Assembly (NCBI RefSeq): GCF_005116675.2
Contig: NZ_CP050699.1
Span: 3,061,001 to 3,125,000, forward strand
DNA from: Desulfosediminicola ganghwensis
GTDB taxonomy: Bacteria; Desulfobacterota; Desulfobulbia; Desulfobulbales; Desulfocapsaceae
Reading direction: 5' to 3'
DNA: 64,000 nucleotides
Positions 38,283 to 48,000 of the stretch are shown piece after piece (the first letter of the stretch is position 1; each line of letters opens with the position of its first letter). The notes beneath the pieces are model-generated. The model was not told the origin of the DNA and did no database searches. It was given only the letters and a program-made list of their open reading frames with translations. A program made the position numbers and the translations under genes.

Positions 38283-38567
38283 GGGATTGCGCTCCCTTAA
38301 AATGTTGGCAGAATATGATTTGTTAACGGAATATATGTAAATTTTAGGTGCTTTAAGGGAAATGCTCAAGCTGGGAGGGGATTGGTAACAACTAAAAGCT
38401 GAGTTTCAGGGGGAATCAGATTGTAAAATTGACACAACGCTCAAGGGGAATTCGGGTATGACCCTTTGGTGGACAACCACAGTACAGTCATCTATTATTG
38501 AATGGAACATAGTAAATTATTGGCATATCCGGATGGTTCATCTCCATGGGAAAGGTGAGTAGTGAAA

Positions 38568-39018
38568 ATGGGAATCATGAACAACGTATATGTTCTGTTG
38601 ATAATCGTATTTCTGGCAGTTGTTCCGTGGGGGAGTGGAGCTTTTGCAGAAGAGGGGATGACGTTCGAAGCAAATCAGGGTGGCACCTGCATACATATCG
38701 CGACCCTGGATTGATATGCAGGCGGAGTTTCAGGTAACGTCCATGGTCGGTATGAACACGGGTGATCCGGATGGCATTACCCACCAGGTAATGGCCACCT
38801 TTTAAAAAGCTGAAAAGCAACTCACCACTCTGGCTGGGAAGATGCTGCTTACAGCTCCATCAGGTAAAGAGCTGATATGCGAACTCAATGATTCAGGTGG
38901 TGGCAATTTTACTGCCAATATTGTGATTGACGAGGATGGCAAATTGGCGATAAGTTCCCATTTTCAAATTGATAATGAACAGTACAATGTACAACTCTGG
39001 TACCCTCACACTGAGTGA
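38568..39018 (+). pseudogene. Broken gene for a small secreted protein
   Basis: The ATG at 38568 opens a clear signal peptide (VLLIIVFLAVVPWGSGAFA) and about 20 more residues, then hits TGA at 38712. Coding-quality sequence continues in the +1 frame (from about 38690: IDMQAEFQVTSMVGMNTGDP...), meets an in-frame TAA at 38803, and then continues in that same frame to TGA 39016-39018 (LICELNDSGGGNFTANIVID...). One frameshift plus one nonsense change would restore a periplasmic protein of about 150 residues. Either it is a decayed gene or the sequence contains errors. I do not recognise the family. Confidence 0.6.
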
Positions 39019-39093
39019 GAGGTGATGAAATATTCAAATATCTGGTGCGGTCGGGTAGAAATGCTGACTGCACTTTTTTTTGAGCAATTGATC

Positions 39094-39813
39094 ATGAAAA
39101 AGACGCCATGGCATTTTGATTCAACCGCTATTTCCCCTAAAGAAGCAGTACGTCTCCAGCGTGAACTGCAACAGCAGGTCATTGTTCAGGATCAGTTTGA
39201 TACAATCGAGTTGGTGGCCGGTGTAGATGTAGGATTTGATAAGGCCAGCAATCGTGGGCGGGCTGCTGTTGCGGTGTTGCGCTACGATGATCTGACCTTG
39301 GTGGAGAGTGCTGTGGCTGAAAGCGAGCTTACCTTTCCCTATGTCCCTGGTCTGCTCTCGTTTCGTGAATTACCTGTTGTTTTGAAAGCGCTTGAACATC
39401 TTTCCGTGTGGCCCGATATCTTCTTATGTGACGGCCAGGGGATAGCGCACCCACGGCGATTTGGTATAGCCTGTCACCTGGGCTGTATCACGGGTATTCC
39501 TGCATTGGGGGTTGGTAAAAGCCGTCTTTGCGGCAGTCATGAAGAGGTTGGTGAAGAGAAGGGGAGTCTGGTCGAGCTTAGAGACGGCGATGAAGTCATT
39601 GGTGCGGTGGTCCGAACCAGGAGGGGAGTGAAACCGATTTACGTCAGCCCTGGACATAAAATTTCTCTTGAAACAGCAATAAAGGTCGTGTTGAAATGCG
39701 TAACCAAGTATAAGTTGCCTGAGACCACACGATCTGCTCATGCTCTTTCTCTATTTAATACGAGAAGCCGGACTCAGGGCCAGCATCAACAGGGTGATGG
39801 TTTCTACTTGTAA
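39094..39813 (+). CDS. nfi: Endonuclease V
   Basis: This enzyme cleaves DNA one bond 3' of deoxyinosine, starting repair of deaminated adenine. From the ATG at 39094 it is 239 residues, near the family length. In-frame starts at 39022 and 39061 would add an unusual N-terminal tail. Motifs are LVAGVDVGFD (catalytic Asp), FPYVPGLLSFRELP, CDGQGIAHPRRFGIACHLG and GVGKSRLCG. The weak ribosome-binding site leaves the exact start open. It follows a broken gene and is probably monocistronic. Confidence 0.93.
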   Translation: MKKTPWHFDSTAISPKEAVRLQRELQQQVIVQDQFDTIELVAGVDVGFDKASNRGRAAVAVLRYDDLTLVESAVAESELTFPYVPGLLSFRELPVVLKALEHLSVWPDIFLCDGQGIAHPRRFGIACHLGCITGIPALGVGKSRLCGSHEEVGEEKGSLVELRDGDEVIGAVVRTRRGVKPIYVSPGHKISLETAIKVVLKCVTKYKLPETTRSAHALSLFNTRSRTQGQHQQGDGFYL

Positions 39814-39970
39814 TACGTGTTGTGAAATCAGATGATTCTGATAGCTGCAAGGTTGTTCGCATAGACATGGCTGTTTCTGGTATTGGTACTTCGCCAAACT
39901 ATGATTAGTGTACAGGCGGTGTAGTCAGTACGAGTTGAATCTATAGATATCTTTACAGGTTGAGGGAAGT

Positions 39971-40507
39971 TTGGAGCAAAAGGATAAGAAGCGGATTATT
40001 ATTCCTTTCAGACCGGTTTTCCGCTGGCTGGTCAGGCTGAGACGCTCTCCAAAGGCTATTGCCGGAGGTTTCGCATTAGGGACATTCGTTGCGTTTACCC
40101 CTACAGTAGGCATTCAGATGGTAATTGTGATTTTTCTTGCCACCTTGCTGAACTGCAATCGGCCAGCCTCTATATTGGCAATCTGGATTTCCAATCCGGC
40201 GACCATGGCCCCCTTGTACACCTTCAATTACATGGTGGGAAAACTTTTTTTCGCCGGGCCTCCAGTGAAGGAAGTGTACCGCTCTTTTACCGGCATTGCT
40301 GCGCAGTTACTCGATATCGGCTCCCTTGATATCGTGGAGCAGTGGCGGCTGATTCGCCAACTTTCGGGGGATATAATTGTACCATTGATGGTAGGCAGCG
40401 TGATTGCGGGGCTTGTAGCGGCGTTTTTTGCCTATGTGCTCTCGTTGGCTATTTGTCGCTGGCTGGTGATGAAAAGAGCCAATCGAATGGTGTTGAGGAA
40501 TAAGTGA
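39971..40507 (+). CDS. DUF2062 membrane protein
   Basis: This 178-residue protein has a basic N-terminus and three or four hydrophobic segments. It carries the DUF2062 core SPKAIAGGFALGTFVAFTPTVGIQMV and WISNPATMAPLYTFNYMVG. The function of the family is unknown, although it is often fused to glycosyltransferases. The start is a TTG at 39971 with GAGGGA 4-5 nt upstream. It converges on the sensor kinase gene, with 47 bp between the stops. Confidence 0.85.
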   Translation: MEQKDKKRIIIPFRPVFRWLVRLRRSPKAIAGGFALGTFVAFTPTVGIQMVIVIFLATLLNCNRPASILAIWISNPATMAPLYTFNYMVGKLFFAGPPVKEVYRSFTGIAAQLLDIGSLDIVEQWRLIRQLSGDIIVPLMVGSVIAGLVAAFFAYVLSLAICRWLVMKRANRMVLRNK

Positions 40508-40554
40508 ATTAATTCACATATTTCTCGATTAGACACGGCTTGCTGATTTTTGGG

Positions 40555-42069
40555 CTAACCTGGTTGTGCCTCGGCAGCAACATGCTCCGGCGTGGCCTTG
40601 ACTGGCTCCGTTATCGGAAAACTCAGGGTAAAGCAGGTTCCTTCACCAAGTTCTGAGTGGACATCAATATAACCCTGGTGTGCTTCGACAACCTCTTTTA
40701 CCAGGGATAACCCCAGACCAGAGCCGGTGATGTGCCTGGTGGCTTTGCCTTTCACTCTGAAAAACCTGTCAAATATATGGGGCAGGTCTTCGTCGCTGAT
40801 CCCGATTCCCGAATCCTGAACAGATAAGTTGGCAAAACCGCCAATCACCGTGGTGGCGATCTCTACCCGGCCACCTTGGGGTGTGTATTTCAGGGCGTTG
40901 GAGATGATATTCATAAAAGCGGTGCGGATATGGTCATAATCGACATTGAACCACCAGTCTTCATCGCTGGGCATGTAGGCGATGGTTATTTCCTTGTTTT
41001 CCGCCTGCTCCCGAACCACATCGAGAATGTGGTCGAGCACTTCATGGCCGCGGACAGGTTCAAGGTTGAACTCTACGGTGCCGTTTTCCATTTTTGACAA
41101 ATTCAGCAGGTTGTCGATCATCCGCAGCAGATCCCGGGTGCGCACGGTTATTCGTTTATGCATGGTCGAACAGGCCTGGCCTGATTCATATTTGCAGCCG
41201 ACCTGCAATGCGTAAATCATCTGCTCCACCGAGGCGAGAGGCGATTTCAGCTCGTGGGCAACCATGGCCACGAAGTCGGACTTCATGCGGTCTATTTCCT
41301 TATGAGTGGAAATATCCTCAAAAGCGGTGACTGAGCCGATGACTCTGCCGCTCTCAGAGGTTACGGGAGCGCAATGGGCCCTGAGGTATTTTCGGGAAAT
41401 TGTGCCGGGCTGAAACTCCCTGGTCACTACCACCTGTTTGGCCATTGCCTGGTGAACCATTTCCACGGCATTTGTATCGAGGATGGACTGGGCGATATCC
41501 TTACCGATTACCGGGTCGGTCTGGATTTCGAGAATCTTTATGGCGGCGGGGTTGTGATGGACAACCACACCAGTGTTATCGGTAATGACCACAGCCTCGG
41601 CCATGCAGCCAAAGACTGTCTTCAATCTGCTCTGTTCGTTCTGAATGGTCGCGATGTTCAGTGTATGTTCTTCACGAAGGCGATGGGTTTCCCGTTCGAG
41701 TTTGATTTTATCTGCGGCACGACTCACCACTATGCGAATATAGTCTGGTGTGAAGGGCTTACCGACAAAATCAAAGGCCCCCTGTTTCATGGCTGACACC
41801 GCCTTGGAGACGGTGGCAAAGCCGGTGATGACGATAACTTCTATCTGCGGCTGATGTTCTTTCACCCATTCAAGCACACCAAAACCGTCGATACCGGGCA
41901 TCATCAGATCGAGCAGCACGATATCAAAACCCTGATCACGGATCATCTCAATACCAGCCTCGCCATTCTCAGCCTTGGCGATTACATACCCCCGGTTCGA
42001 GAGTGCCCGCTGCACACCTTCACGGATCACTTCTTCATCATCAATTATCAGAACACGCATCTCTGCCAT
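40555..42069 (-). CDS. Response regulator-PAS-histidine kinase hybrid
   Basis: This 504-residue soluble signalling protein starts with a receiver domain (VLIIDDEE, phospho-acceptor Asp54 in VLLDLMMPG, Lys in GKPF). A PAS domain covers about residues 155-265 (VFGCMAEAVVITDNTG). It ends with a HisKA/HATPase module (VAHELKSPLAS with the H-box His, NIISNALKYTP, DSGIGISDEDLPHIFDRFFR, GSGLGLSLVKEV). The ATG at 42069 has GGAGAG upstream. The order receiver-PAS-kinase suggests it receives phosphate from another kinase and passes it on. The single-domain receiver just upstream and the operon-encoded PAS kinase are plausible partners, by inference from position. Confidence 0.93.
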   Translation of the reverse strand: MAEMRVLIIDDEEVIREGVQRALSNRGYVIAKAENGEAGIEMIRDQGFDIVLLDLMMPGIDGFGVLEWVKEHQPQIEVIVITGFATVSKAVSAMKQGAFDFVGKPFTPDYIRIVVSRAADKIKLERETHRLREEHTLNIATIQNEQSRLKTVFGCMAEAVVITDNTGVVVHHNPAAIKILEIQTDPVIGKDIAQSILDTNAVEMVHQAMAKQVVVTREFQPGTISRKYLRAHCAPVTSESGRVIGSVTAFEDISTHKEIDRMKSDFVAMVAHELKSPLASVEQMIYALQVGCKYESGQACSTMHKRITVRTRDLLRMIDNLLNLSKMENGTVEFNLEPVRGHEVLDHILDVVREQAENKEITIAYMPSDEDWWFNVDYDHIRTAFMNIISNALKYTPQGGRVEIATTVIGGFANLSVQDSGIGISDEDLPHIFDRFFRVKGKATRHITGSGLGLSLVKEVVEAHQGYIDVHSELGEGTCFTLSFPITEPVKATPEHVAAEAQPG

Positions 42070-42212
42070 GACTCTCCGCAATTGGTAATAGTGCTTATAA
42101 ACGACATGCCTGGTGTAGATGCTGAAACATTATCTGCCCAGGACAAAGATTTTATATGTTTACCTATAATGAGTTGATTGGTAATCAGTTCAGGTGGCGT
42201 CAAATTCGAAGT

Positions 42213-42255
42213 TTTCGGTGTTAAGCTATAGTGTGTACTATGCTTAACACCGAAA
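42213..42255. repeat. Large hairpin (14-bp perfect stem) between receiver and hybrid-kinase genes
   Basis: TTTCGGTGTTAAGC (42213-42226) is perfectly complementary to GCTTAACACCGAAA (42242-42255), and a further 4-bp inner stem is possible. On the minus strand it lies 31 bp after the receiver gene and may be its terminator, but no T-run follows. It could instead attenuate or stabilise the message. Confidence 0.55.
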
Positions 42256-42285
42256 CACTGAAGAAGATGATGCTAGATGGACTGA

Positions 42286-42672
42286 TTATACTAACCAGCG
42301 GCGAATCAAACTGAGCAGCTCCGGCGGATCAACCGGCTTCGGCATATAATCCTCAGCCTCACTCTCCAGCATATCGCGGTGCGAATACTTGGAAGTGGTG
42401 ACCCGATCTGCAACCGCAGTCAACAAAATTATGGGAATATCCTGGGTTTCCGGGTTGCTTTTAAGAGCTGCACAGGCTGCATGGCCGTCCATAACCGGCA
42501 TCATCACATCCAGCACGATGATGTCAGGCCTTGCGGTCTTGACCGCCTCTATTCCCTCCTTACCGTCGTAGGCTACCTGCACGTTGTAGCCGCCGCTTTC
42601 CACGATCACTTTCACAGCTTCTACGAAATCAGGATCGTCATCAACCAGCAGTACAGTTTTTTTCTCAGCCAT
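42286..42672 (-). CDS. Single-domain response regulator (receiver)
   Basis: This 128-residue CheY-like protein has VLLVDDDPDF, phospho-acceptor Asp55 in IIVLDVMMPVMDGH, a Thr in PIILLTAVAD, and the Lys in YMPKPVDPPEL. A good ribosome-binding site (AGGGAG) precedes the ATG. It lies downstream of the metF gene and upstream of the receiver-PAS-kinase gene, all on one strand. It likely belongs to the same phosphorelay as the PAS kinases flanking it. Confidence 0.92.
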   Translation of the reverse strand: MAEKKTVLLVDDDPDFVEAVKVIVESGGYNVQVAYDGKEGIEAVKTARPDIIVLDVMMPVMDGHAACAALKSNPETQDIPIILLTAVADRVTTSKYSHRDMLESEAEDYMPKPVDPPELLSLIRRWLV

Positions 42673-42906
42673 AATGTTCTCCCTGAAGAGTGGAACTGTT
42701 TTTTTTTTGCTTATTGCTGTGTGAACCGACTGTCCCCGGGTCTGTTCAACCAGCTTTTGCTTAAAGAGTTGGCCGGAAAATTGGCATTTTGCTGCAGGTC
42801 AAGGCATTGATTGGGAATTAAGCGGAGCCACATACTGAATATTGCGAGCATTGATTTCCAATCAATAACGCAGAACTGGAGCAAAAAGGCTTTCTCCGGT
42901 ACACTC

Positions 42907-43833
42907 TCAGGCGACTATGGGGCGGGGCAACAGCCCCGCATCTCCAATGATTTTTTCCAGTTTTTCCTCCCATTCGATGGCCATCACATGAACGCCTGCG
43001 ATTCCCTCAATTTCTTTTAACTCCTGAATCTGCTCGACACACATCTCGATACCCTTTTCCGCTTGTTTCTCCTTGGGCTCGTCGCCGATGCGTTTGATGA
43101 CCTCATCGGGGATGTCCATGCCGGCCACAAATTTTTTCATGAATTTGGCCATGCCTGCCGACTTGAGTGGAGTGACACCGGCCAGTATCTTGCAACTCTC
43201 ATGCAGGCCCTCTTTTTTCGCATCTTCCATGTACTGTTTGAACTTATCCATATTATAGATGCACTGGGTCTGCACAAAATCGGCTCCGGCCTGAACTTTC
43301 AGCTTAAATCTGGGCACCCTGATTTCATAGGGGTCGGCAAAGGGATTAACCGCACAGCCGATAAAGAATTCCGGTTTGCCCTCAAGCTTCTTGCCGGAGG
43401 GAAAGATTCCATCGTCACGCATTCGCCTGACCATGTCGATCAGCTGGATCGAGTCAATATCGAAGACGTTCTTAGCCTGGGGATCGTCGCCGAATTTCTG
43501 ATGATCGCCGGAGAGGCAAAGCAAATTGCGAACACCCATGGCGGCGGCCCCCAGGAGGTCGGATTGCAGGGCGATGCGGTTTCTGTCGCGCACCACCATC
43601 TGAATCAGCGGTTCTGTGCCGGATTCTTTCACCAGCAGACACCCGGCAAGAGAGCTCATTCGAACCACAGAGGTCTGGTTATCGGTGACGTTACAGGCAT
43701 CGACATTGCCTTTAACAAAAGCGGCTTTTTTGCGAACGATATCGGCATCTGCACCGCGGGGAGGCCCGCACTCCGCAGTGACGGCGAAATGGCCCGCATT
43801 CATTACTTTTTCCAGGTTGCTTCCCGATTTCAT
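42907..43833 (-). CDS. metF: Methylene-tetrahydrofolate reductase, MetF subunit
   Basis: This 308-residue TIM-barrel flavoprotein reduces 5,10-methylene-tetrahydrofolate to 5-methyl-tetrahydrofolate. Landmarks are AVTAECGPPRGAD (the catalytic Glu region), DRNRIALQSDLLGAAAMGVRNLLCLSGDH, PEFFIGCAVNPFADP, and GADFVQTQCIYNMDKF. It overlaps the metV gene by 4 bp and is the last gene of the hdr-met operon. In acetogens of the Moorella type, MetF works in a MetFV-HdrABC-MvhD complex. The same gene order here predicts the same kind of enzyme, with electrons entering through the Hdr module. Confidence 0.95.
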   Translation of the reverse strand: MKSGSNLEKVMNAGHFAVTAECGPPRGADADIVRKKAAFVKGNVDACNVTDNQTSVVRMSSLAGCLLVKESGTEPLIQMVVRDRNRIALQSDLLGAAAMGVRNLLCLSGDHQKFGDDPQAKNVFDIDSIQLIDMVRRMRDDGIFPSGKKLEGKPEFFIGCAVNPFADPYEIRVPRFKLKVQAGADFVQTQCIYNMDKFKQYMEDAKKEGLHESCKILAGVTPLKSAGMAKFMKKFVAGMDIPDEVIKRIGDEPKEKQAEKGIEMCVEQIQELKEIEGIAGVHVMAIEWEEKLEKIIGDAGLLPRPIVA

Positions 43834-44498
43834 AATGTCATATCCTCCCGTATAATGCGGCGTGGGCCACCGTCACGCGAAGTGCTCCAGCCTTTGTAGG
43901 GGATGAGTTTGCCATAATTGTCCATCTGGTTGAGCGCTTTAAGCCGGTCAATGATCAATTGCCAGCCGCAGGCAACATCCGGGGAAACCTCACAGATGCC
44001 CTTGGCAGAGCCTCCGCATGGGCCATGAAACAGTGATTTGGCGCAGCGGCTTACCGGGCAGATACCGCCGGTGAGGTGGAGTACACAGTCTCCGCAGCCC
44101 TGGCAACGCTCGGCCCACTCTCCCTGCCTCTCCGCCACTCCGAGAAACCCGGTGTTGATCCCAGGCAGGACAGGAGTTGTAGGATATTTCTCTGCAACAA
44201 ACTGGATGCCGGCACCGCAGGCGATAGAGAGTACTGCATCGTAATCGGCTACATAGGGACGAAGTTGATCGAGGTATTCGGGGTCGCATTGCCGCTCGAG
44301 GCACACTTCTTTTATCTCCAGCTTGTTGCCCTTTGCCTCTCTTGCGAGTCGTAGCGAGGAGGAGAGAACCTGTACTTCCTTCTCTCCGCCTACCCGACAG
44401 ACAGTGACGCAACCAAAGCAGCCAGCCACAACCACACGGCTGTAAGGCTCAAGCATCTCCAGCACTTCTTGGATTGGTTTTGGTGTTCCGGTGATCAT
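43830..44498 (-). CDS. metV: MetV subunit of methylene-tetrahydrofolate reductase (Fe-S/zinc protein)
   Basis: This 222-residue cysteine-rich protein matches the 'methylenetetrahydrofolate reductase C-terminal domain' family. It has CFGCVTVC near residues 30-36, VCLERQCDPEY, and a C-terminal cluster CQGCGDC...GGICPVSRCAKSLFHGPCGG. MetV is needed for MetF activity in acetogens and carries cofactors for electron entry. It begins 3 bp after the mvhD stop and overlaps metF by 4 bp. Confidence 0.93.
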   Translation of the reverse strand: MITGTPKPIQEVLEMLEPYSRVVVAGCFGCVTVCRVGGEKEVQVLSSSLRLAREAKGNKLEIKEVCLERQCDPEYLDQLRPYVADYDAVLSIACGAGIQFVAEKYPTTPVLPGINTGFLGVAERQGEWAERCQGCGDCVLHLTGGICPVSRCAKSLFHGPCGGSAKGICEVSPDVACGWQLIIDRLKALNQMDNYGKLIPYKGWSTSRDGGPRRIIREDMTL

Positions 44499-44501
44499 TG
44501 G

Positions 44502-45014
44502 CTATGCCTCCTCAGAGACCGGTTCCGGCTCTTTTGCCGATTGGCCCTCTTCTGCTTCTGTTTTTTGAGACTCAGGTGTTGATTCAAGGTCCGGGTTTCG
44601 TGCGATATTTACCCGGCTGAAGCCAAGTTGTTCGATATGTTCTGCGAATTCATTCGCATAGGCAGCAAATTTCGCACCTTCACCGGCGCTTAAGTTGTAC
44701 ATTCGTATACGCTCTTCACCGATGCCGATATCCTGTAATATCGTAGCTACCCGGTTCACCCTCGCTTTTGCTCTCAGGTTACCGGAGATGTAATGGCAGT
44801 CGCCCTCGAGACAGCCGACTACCATTACACCATCCGCCCCTCCCTCGAACGCCTGCAGCATCAGCGCCTCCTCTATTCTGCCGGTGCAGGGCAACATGAC
44901 GATGGAGACAGATGGCGGGTATTGCCTTCTTTCCGAACCTGCCAGGTCCGCGGCTGAGTACGCTCAATGGCGGCAGGCAAAGGCGATGATCTTCACAGAT
45001 TGATCGCTCGTCAT
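44502..45014 (-). CDS. mvhD: MvhD-type [2Fe-2S] subunit containing selenocysteine (UGA codon 17)
   Basis: This subunit is expected to pass electrons between HdrA and its partner enzyme. The true start is the ATG at 45014, with GAGGAGGT upstream and an ATGA overlap with the hdrA stop. Codon 17 is TGA (44966-44964). Reading through gives ACRH-U-AYSAADLAG. Cys14 and the TGA residue stand exactly where MvhD proteins have the CxxC pair (CNWCSYAGADLAG-like). The frame then runs to MLPCTGR and GCLEGDCHYISGN, the other family ligands, for 170 residues. Gene callers that stop at UGA would give only the last about 130. The acidic C-terminal tail of about 25 residues is unusual. A SECIS-like hairpin follows the UGA. 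Confidence 0.9.
44933..44953 (-). promoter_or_regulatory. Candidate bacterial SECIS hairpin of mvhD
   Basis: In the mRNA the segment starting 11 nt after the UGA can fold as CCG, two unpaired bases, GACCU, loop GGC, AGGUU, CGG. The loop sits 21-23 nt downstream of the UGA, in the distance range for SelB-recognised bacterial elements. The fold was drawn by eye. The apical loop is small, so the exact structure may differ. Confidence 0.5.
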
Positions 45015-48000
45015 GCTGGTACCTCCTCGACAGTTTGTGAACTTTCGGTTGATATATTTTGTGATTCGTCTGGTTGAACGGCTTGTGTACTGCCCGAGTT
45101 AACCTTTGCAAAGATATTCTGATCGTTATAGCGACCAAGGTAGATGGTCTTGGCCGGGCATTCGGCAACGCAAATTCCACAACCCTGGCACAGCGCCGGG
45201 TTGATCTCGGCGGTATGTTCTTCATTGATGACCGGCACACCATACGGGCAGGCCCGCACACAGGTAAGGCATACCGCACAGTTGACAGGATCTACCTTGG
45301 AGACAACCGCAGAGAGAGTGAGCTTGTCCCTCGAGAGTATTGTCAGGGCCCTGGCCACAGCAGCCTGGGCCTGGGAGATAGTTTCCGGAATGTTTTTCGG
45401 GCCATGGGCGGTGCCGGCCATGAAGAGCCCTTCGCTGGGCAGATCCACCGGTCTGAGTTTTGCATGTGCCTCGATGAAGAAACCGTTACTGTTTCGGGTG
45501 CAACGAAGCATTGAAGAGAGTTCTTCCGTATTGCCTGGCGTAATGCCTGTGGAAAGCACCAGCAGATCAGCTGAAAGAATAACGTCGGCCCGGATGGATG
45601 GATCATGGATAGTGATGTTGACTGCCTTTTCTGTTGGCAATACTTCCGGCATATTCTGCTCAGGCTGGTAACGGATGAAATTGACCCCGAGTTCACGCGC
45701 CTTGAGGTAATTCAGCTCTCCAAGGCCGTAGGTCCTCATGTCACGATAGAGGATATCCACCCGGCAGTCCTGATTGAGTTCTTTTAAACTCAGGCTGTTC
45801 TTGACCGCCTGATTGCAGCAGACCCGCGAGCAGTAGTCCTGATGCTCCGCATCTCTGGAGCCTGCACACTGGATCATCACCACGCTTTTGCAGCCTGCAA
45901 CGCCCTTTGGGTTTTCTTCGATGAGTTGTTCGAATTCACTCTGGGTGATAACCCGTTTGGCCTCACCGAGACCATAGAGTTTCGGCCGGTTCTCGTGGCC
46001 ACCTGTGGCGAGGAGGATAGCCCCATGCTTGAGCACTCTGGGGGTACCGGATGGGGTGATGATTTCAGTTTCAAACGAGCCGACAAAGCCGGAATGCTCC
46101 ACCACCTCGGAGCTGGTGTAGACCTTGATGCGCTCATCCTGCTCCACCTGATGGACGAGAGTGTTCAGGTAATTCTGCACATCAAGACCGTCGGTGGTGC
46201 GGCGCAGCCTGTTAAGGTTGCCGCCCAATACAGCCTCTTTTTCCAGCAGATAGACCGAACATCCCTGGTTGGCCGCTTCCAGGGCGGCGTTCATACCGGC
46301 CAGTCCGCCGCCGATGATAAGCAGGCGGGTGTCCACCGGGAATTCAATCTCCTGCAATGCTTCGGCGGCAGAAGCGTTGGCCACGGCCATCCTGGTGAGC
46401 TGTTTGGCTTTTTCCGTGGCTTTTTCAGGCTCCAGCGGGTGAACCCAACTGCATTGGTCGCGGATATTTGCCATGTCGAAATAATATTTGTTCAGGCCTG
46501 CCGCCCGGATGGTGGACATGAATAAAGGCTCATGGGTGGTAGGCGAGCAGGCCGAAACAACTATGCGATTGAGGTTATGTTCTTCTATGATTTCACGCAT
46601 GCGCTCCTGGGTATCCTGGGAGCAGGTGTAGAGCGGTTTATCGACGTAGACGACGCCGGGCAGGGTAGAGGCATAGTTCATCACCTCTTCCACGTTGACA
46701 ACAGAGGCGATATTGGCTCCACAGTGACAGATAAATACGCCAATTCGAAGCGCATCGTCTGCGATAGTTTTTTCTTCTGGCAGCGTTTCCCTGCTAATAA
46801 GGCTGTTTCTGGCGCTAGATAACGGTGCGGAGGCAGCCTGGGCCGCGCCGGATGCTTCGATAACAGTCTCTGGTATATCTTTAGGGCCGTTGAAAGCTCC
46901 GCTTGCAAAAATACCGGGGCGGGAAGTGGTGAGTGGTGCGAATGAACTGGTACTCGCGAAACCATATTTATCCATTTCGATCTGCAGTTTTTCGGCCAGT
47001 TTCCAGCTCTCCTTTTTGACCTGGATACCCACCGAGAGCACCACCATGTCAAAGGTCTCACGCTGACGTAGGCCGTTCTCATCGGTATAACGCAACTCCA
47101 GATCACCGGTCTGCGGATCTTCGTAGGCGCGACTCACCATGGCCCGCACATATCGCACCTTATTGTTCTTGGCACGTTCGATGTAGTTGTCGAAATTCTT
47201 GCCGAACGAACGCATATCGATATAGAAAATAGTTGGTTCGATGGCCTTGTCATGCTCGCGTGCGATGTACGCCTCTTTGGTGGCATACATACAGCAGACT
47301 GATGAGCAGTATTCCCGGTTGCAGCTTTGATCGCGTGACCCGACGCATTGAATCCAGGCTATCTTCTTCGGGTGGCTGTTGTCGCCCGGCCGTACAACCT
47401 CGCCGGAGGTGGGGCCGGAGGCGGAGAGCAGCCGTTCAAACTCGATTGAGGTGAGAACGTTTTTATAGATACCGTAACCGAATTCCGCACGTAGCTTGGG
47501 ATCACTCACCTCAAACCCCGGCGAGAAAATCACTGAGCCGACTTCGATCTCGGTCTCTGTGACCACATCTTCATACCTTATGGCTCCAACTCCGCAGACG
47601 GATTGGCAGATGCCGCAATTGCCGGTATTGAGCTGTACACAGCTGGTTTCATCTATCACCGGCACCCTTGGAACAGCTTGCGGATAGAAAATGTTGACGG
47701 GTTTTCTGCTATTGAGCCGTTCATTGAACTCATCGAGCAAGGGCTCGGCGGTGCGGTTACTGAGTTTGTCCATCGCCAGAAAATCTACAGGGCATACCGA
47801 GATACAGGCCCCGCACATCTGGCAGATATCCGTGCCAGCCTCGATACCGTTCTTATCAAGCTTCAGGGCGCCTATACCCATAACCTCCTTGCACATCAGG
47901 CTGCAGAGACCGCAACGGATGCACTGCTCCGGTGCCATTTCTGAAAACTCTTTCTTGATTTCGGCAGAACGGGTAACCAGAGCGGCACCAAGACTTTGTT

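Noticed and set aside
44502-44897. Short MvhD reading frame starting at an internal Met (MLPCTGR)
   Set aside because: This start has no ribosome-binding site and omits the first cluster ligands. The longer frame through the UGA with ATGA coupling explains the operon better.
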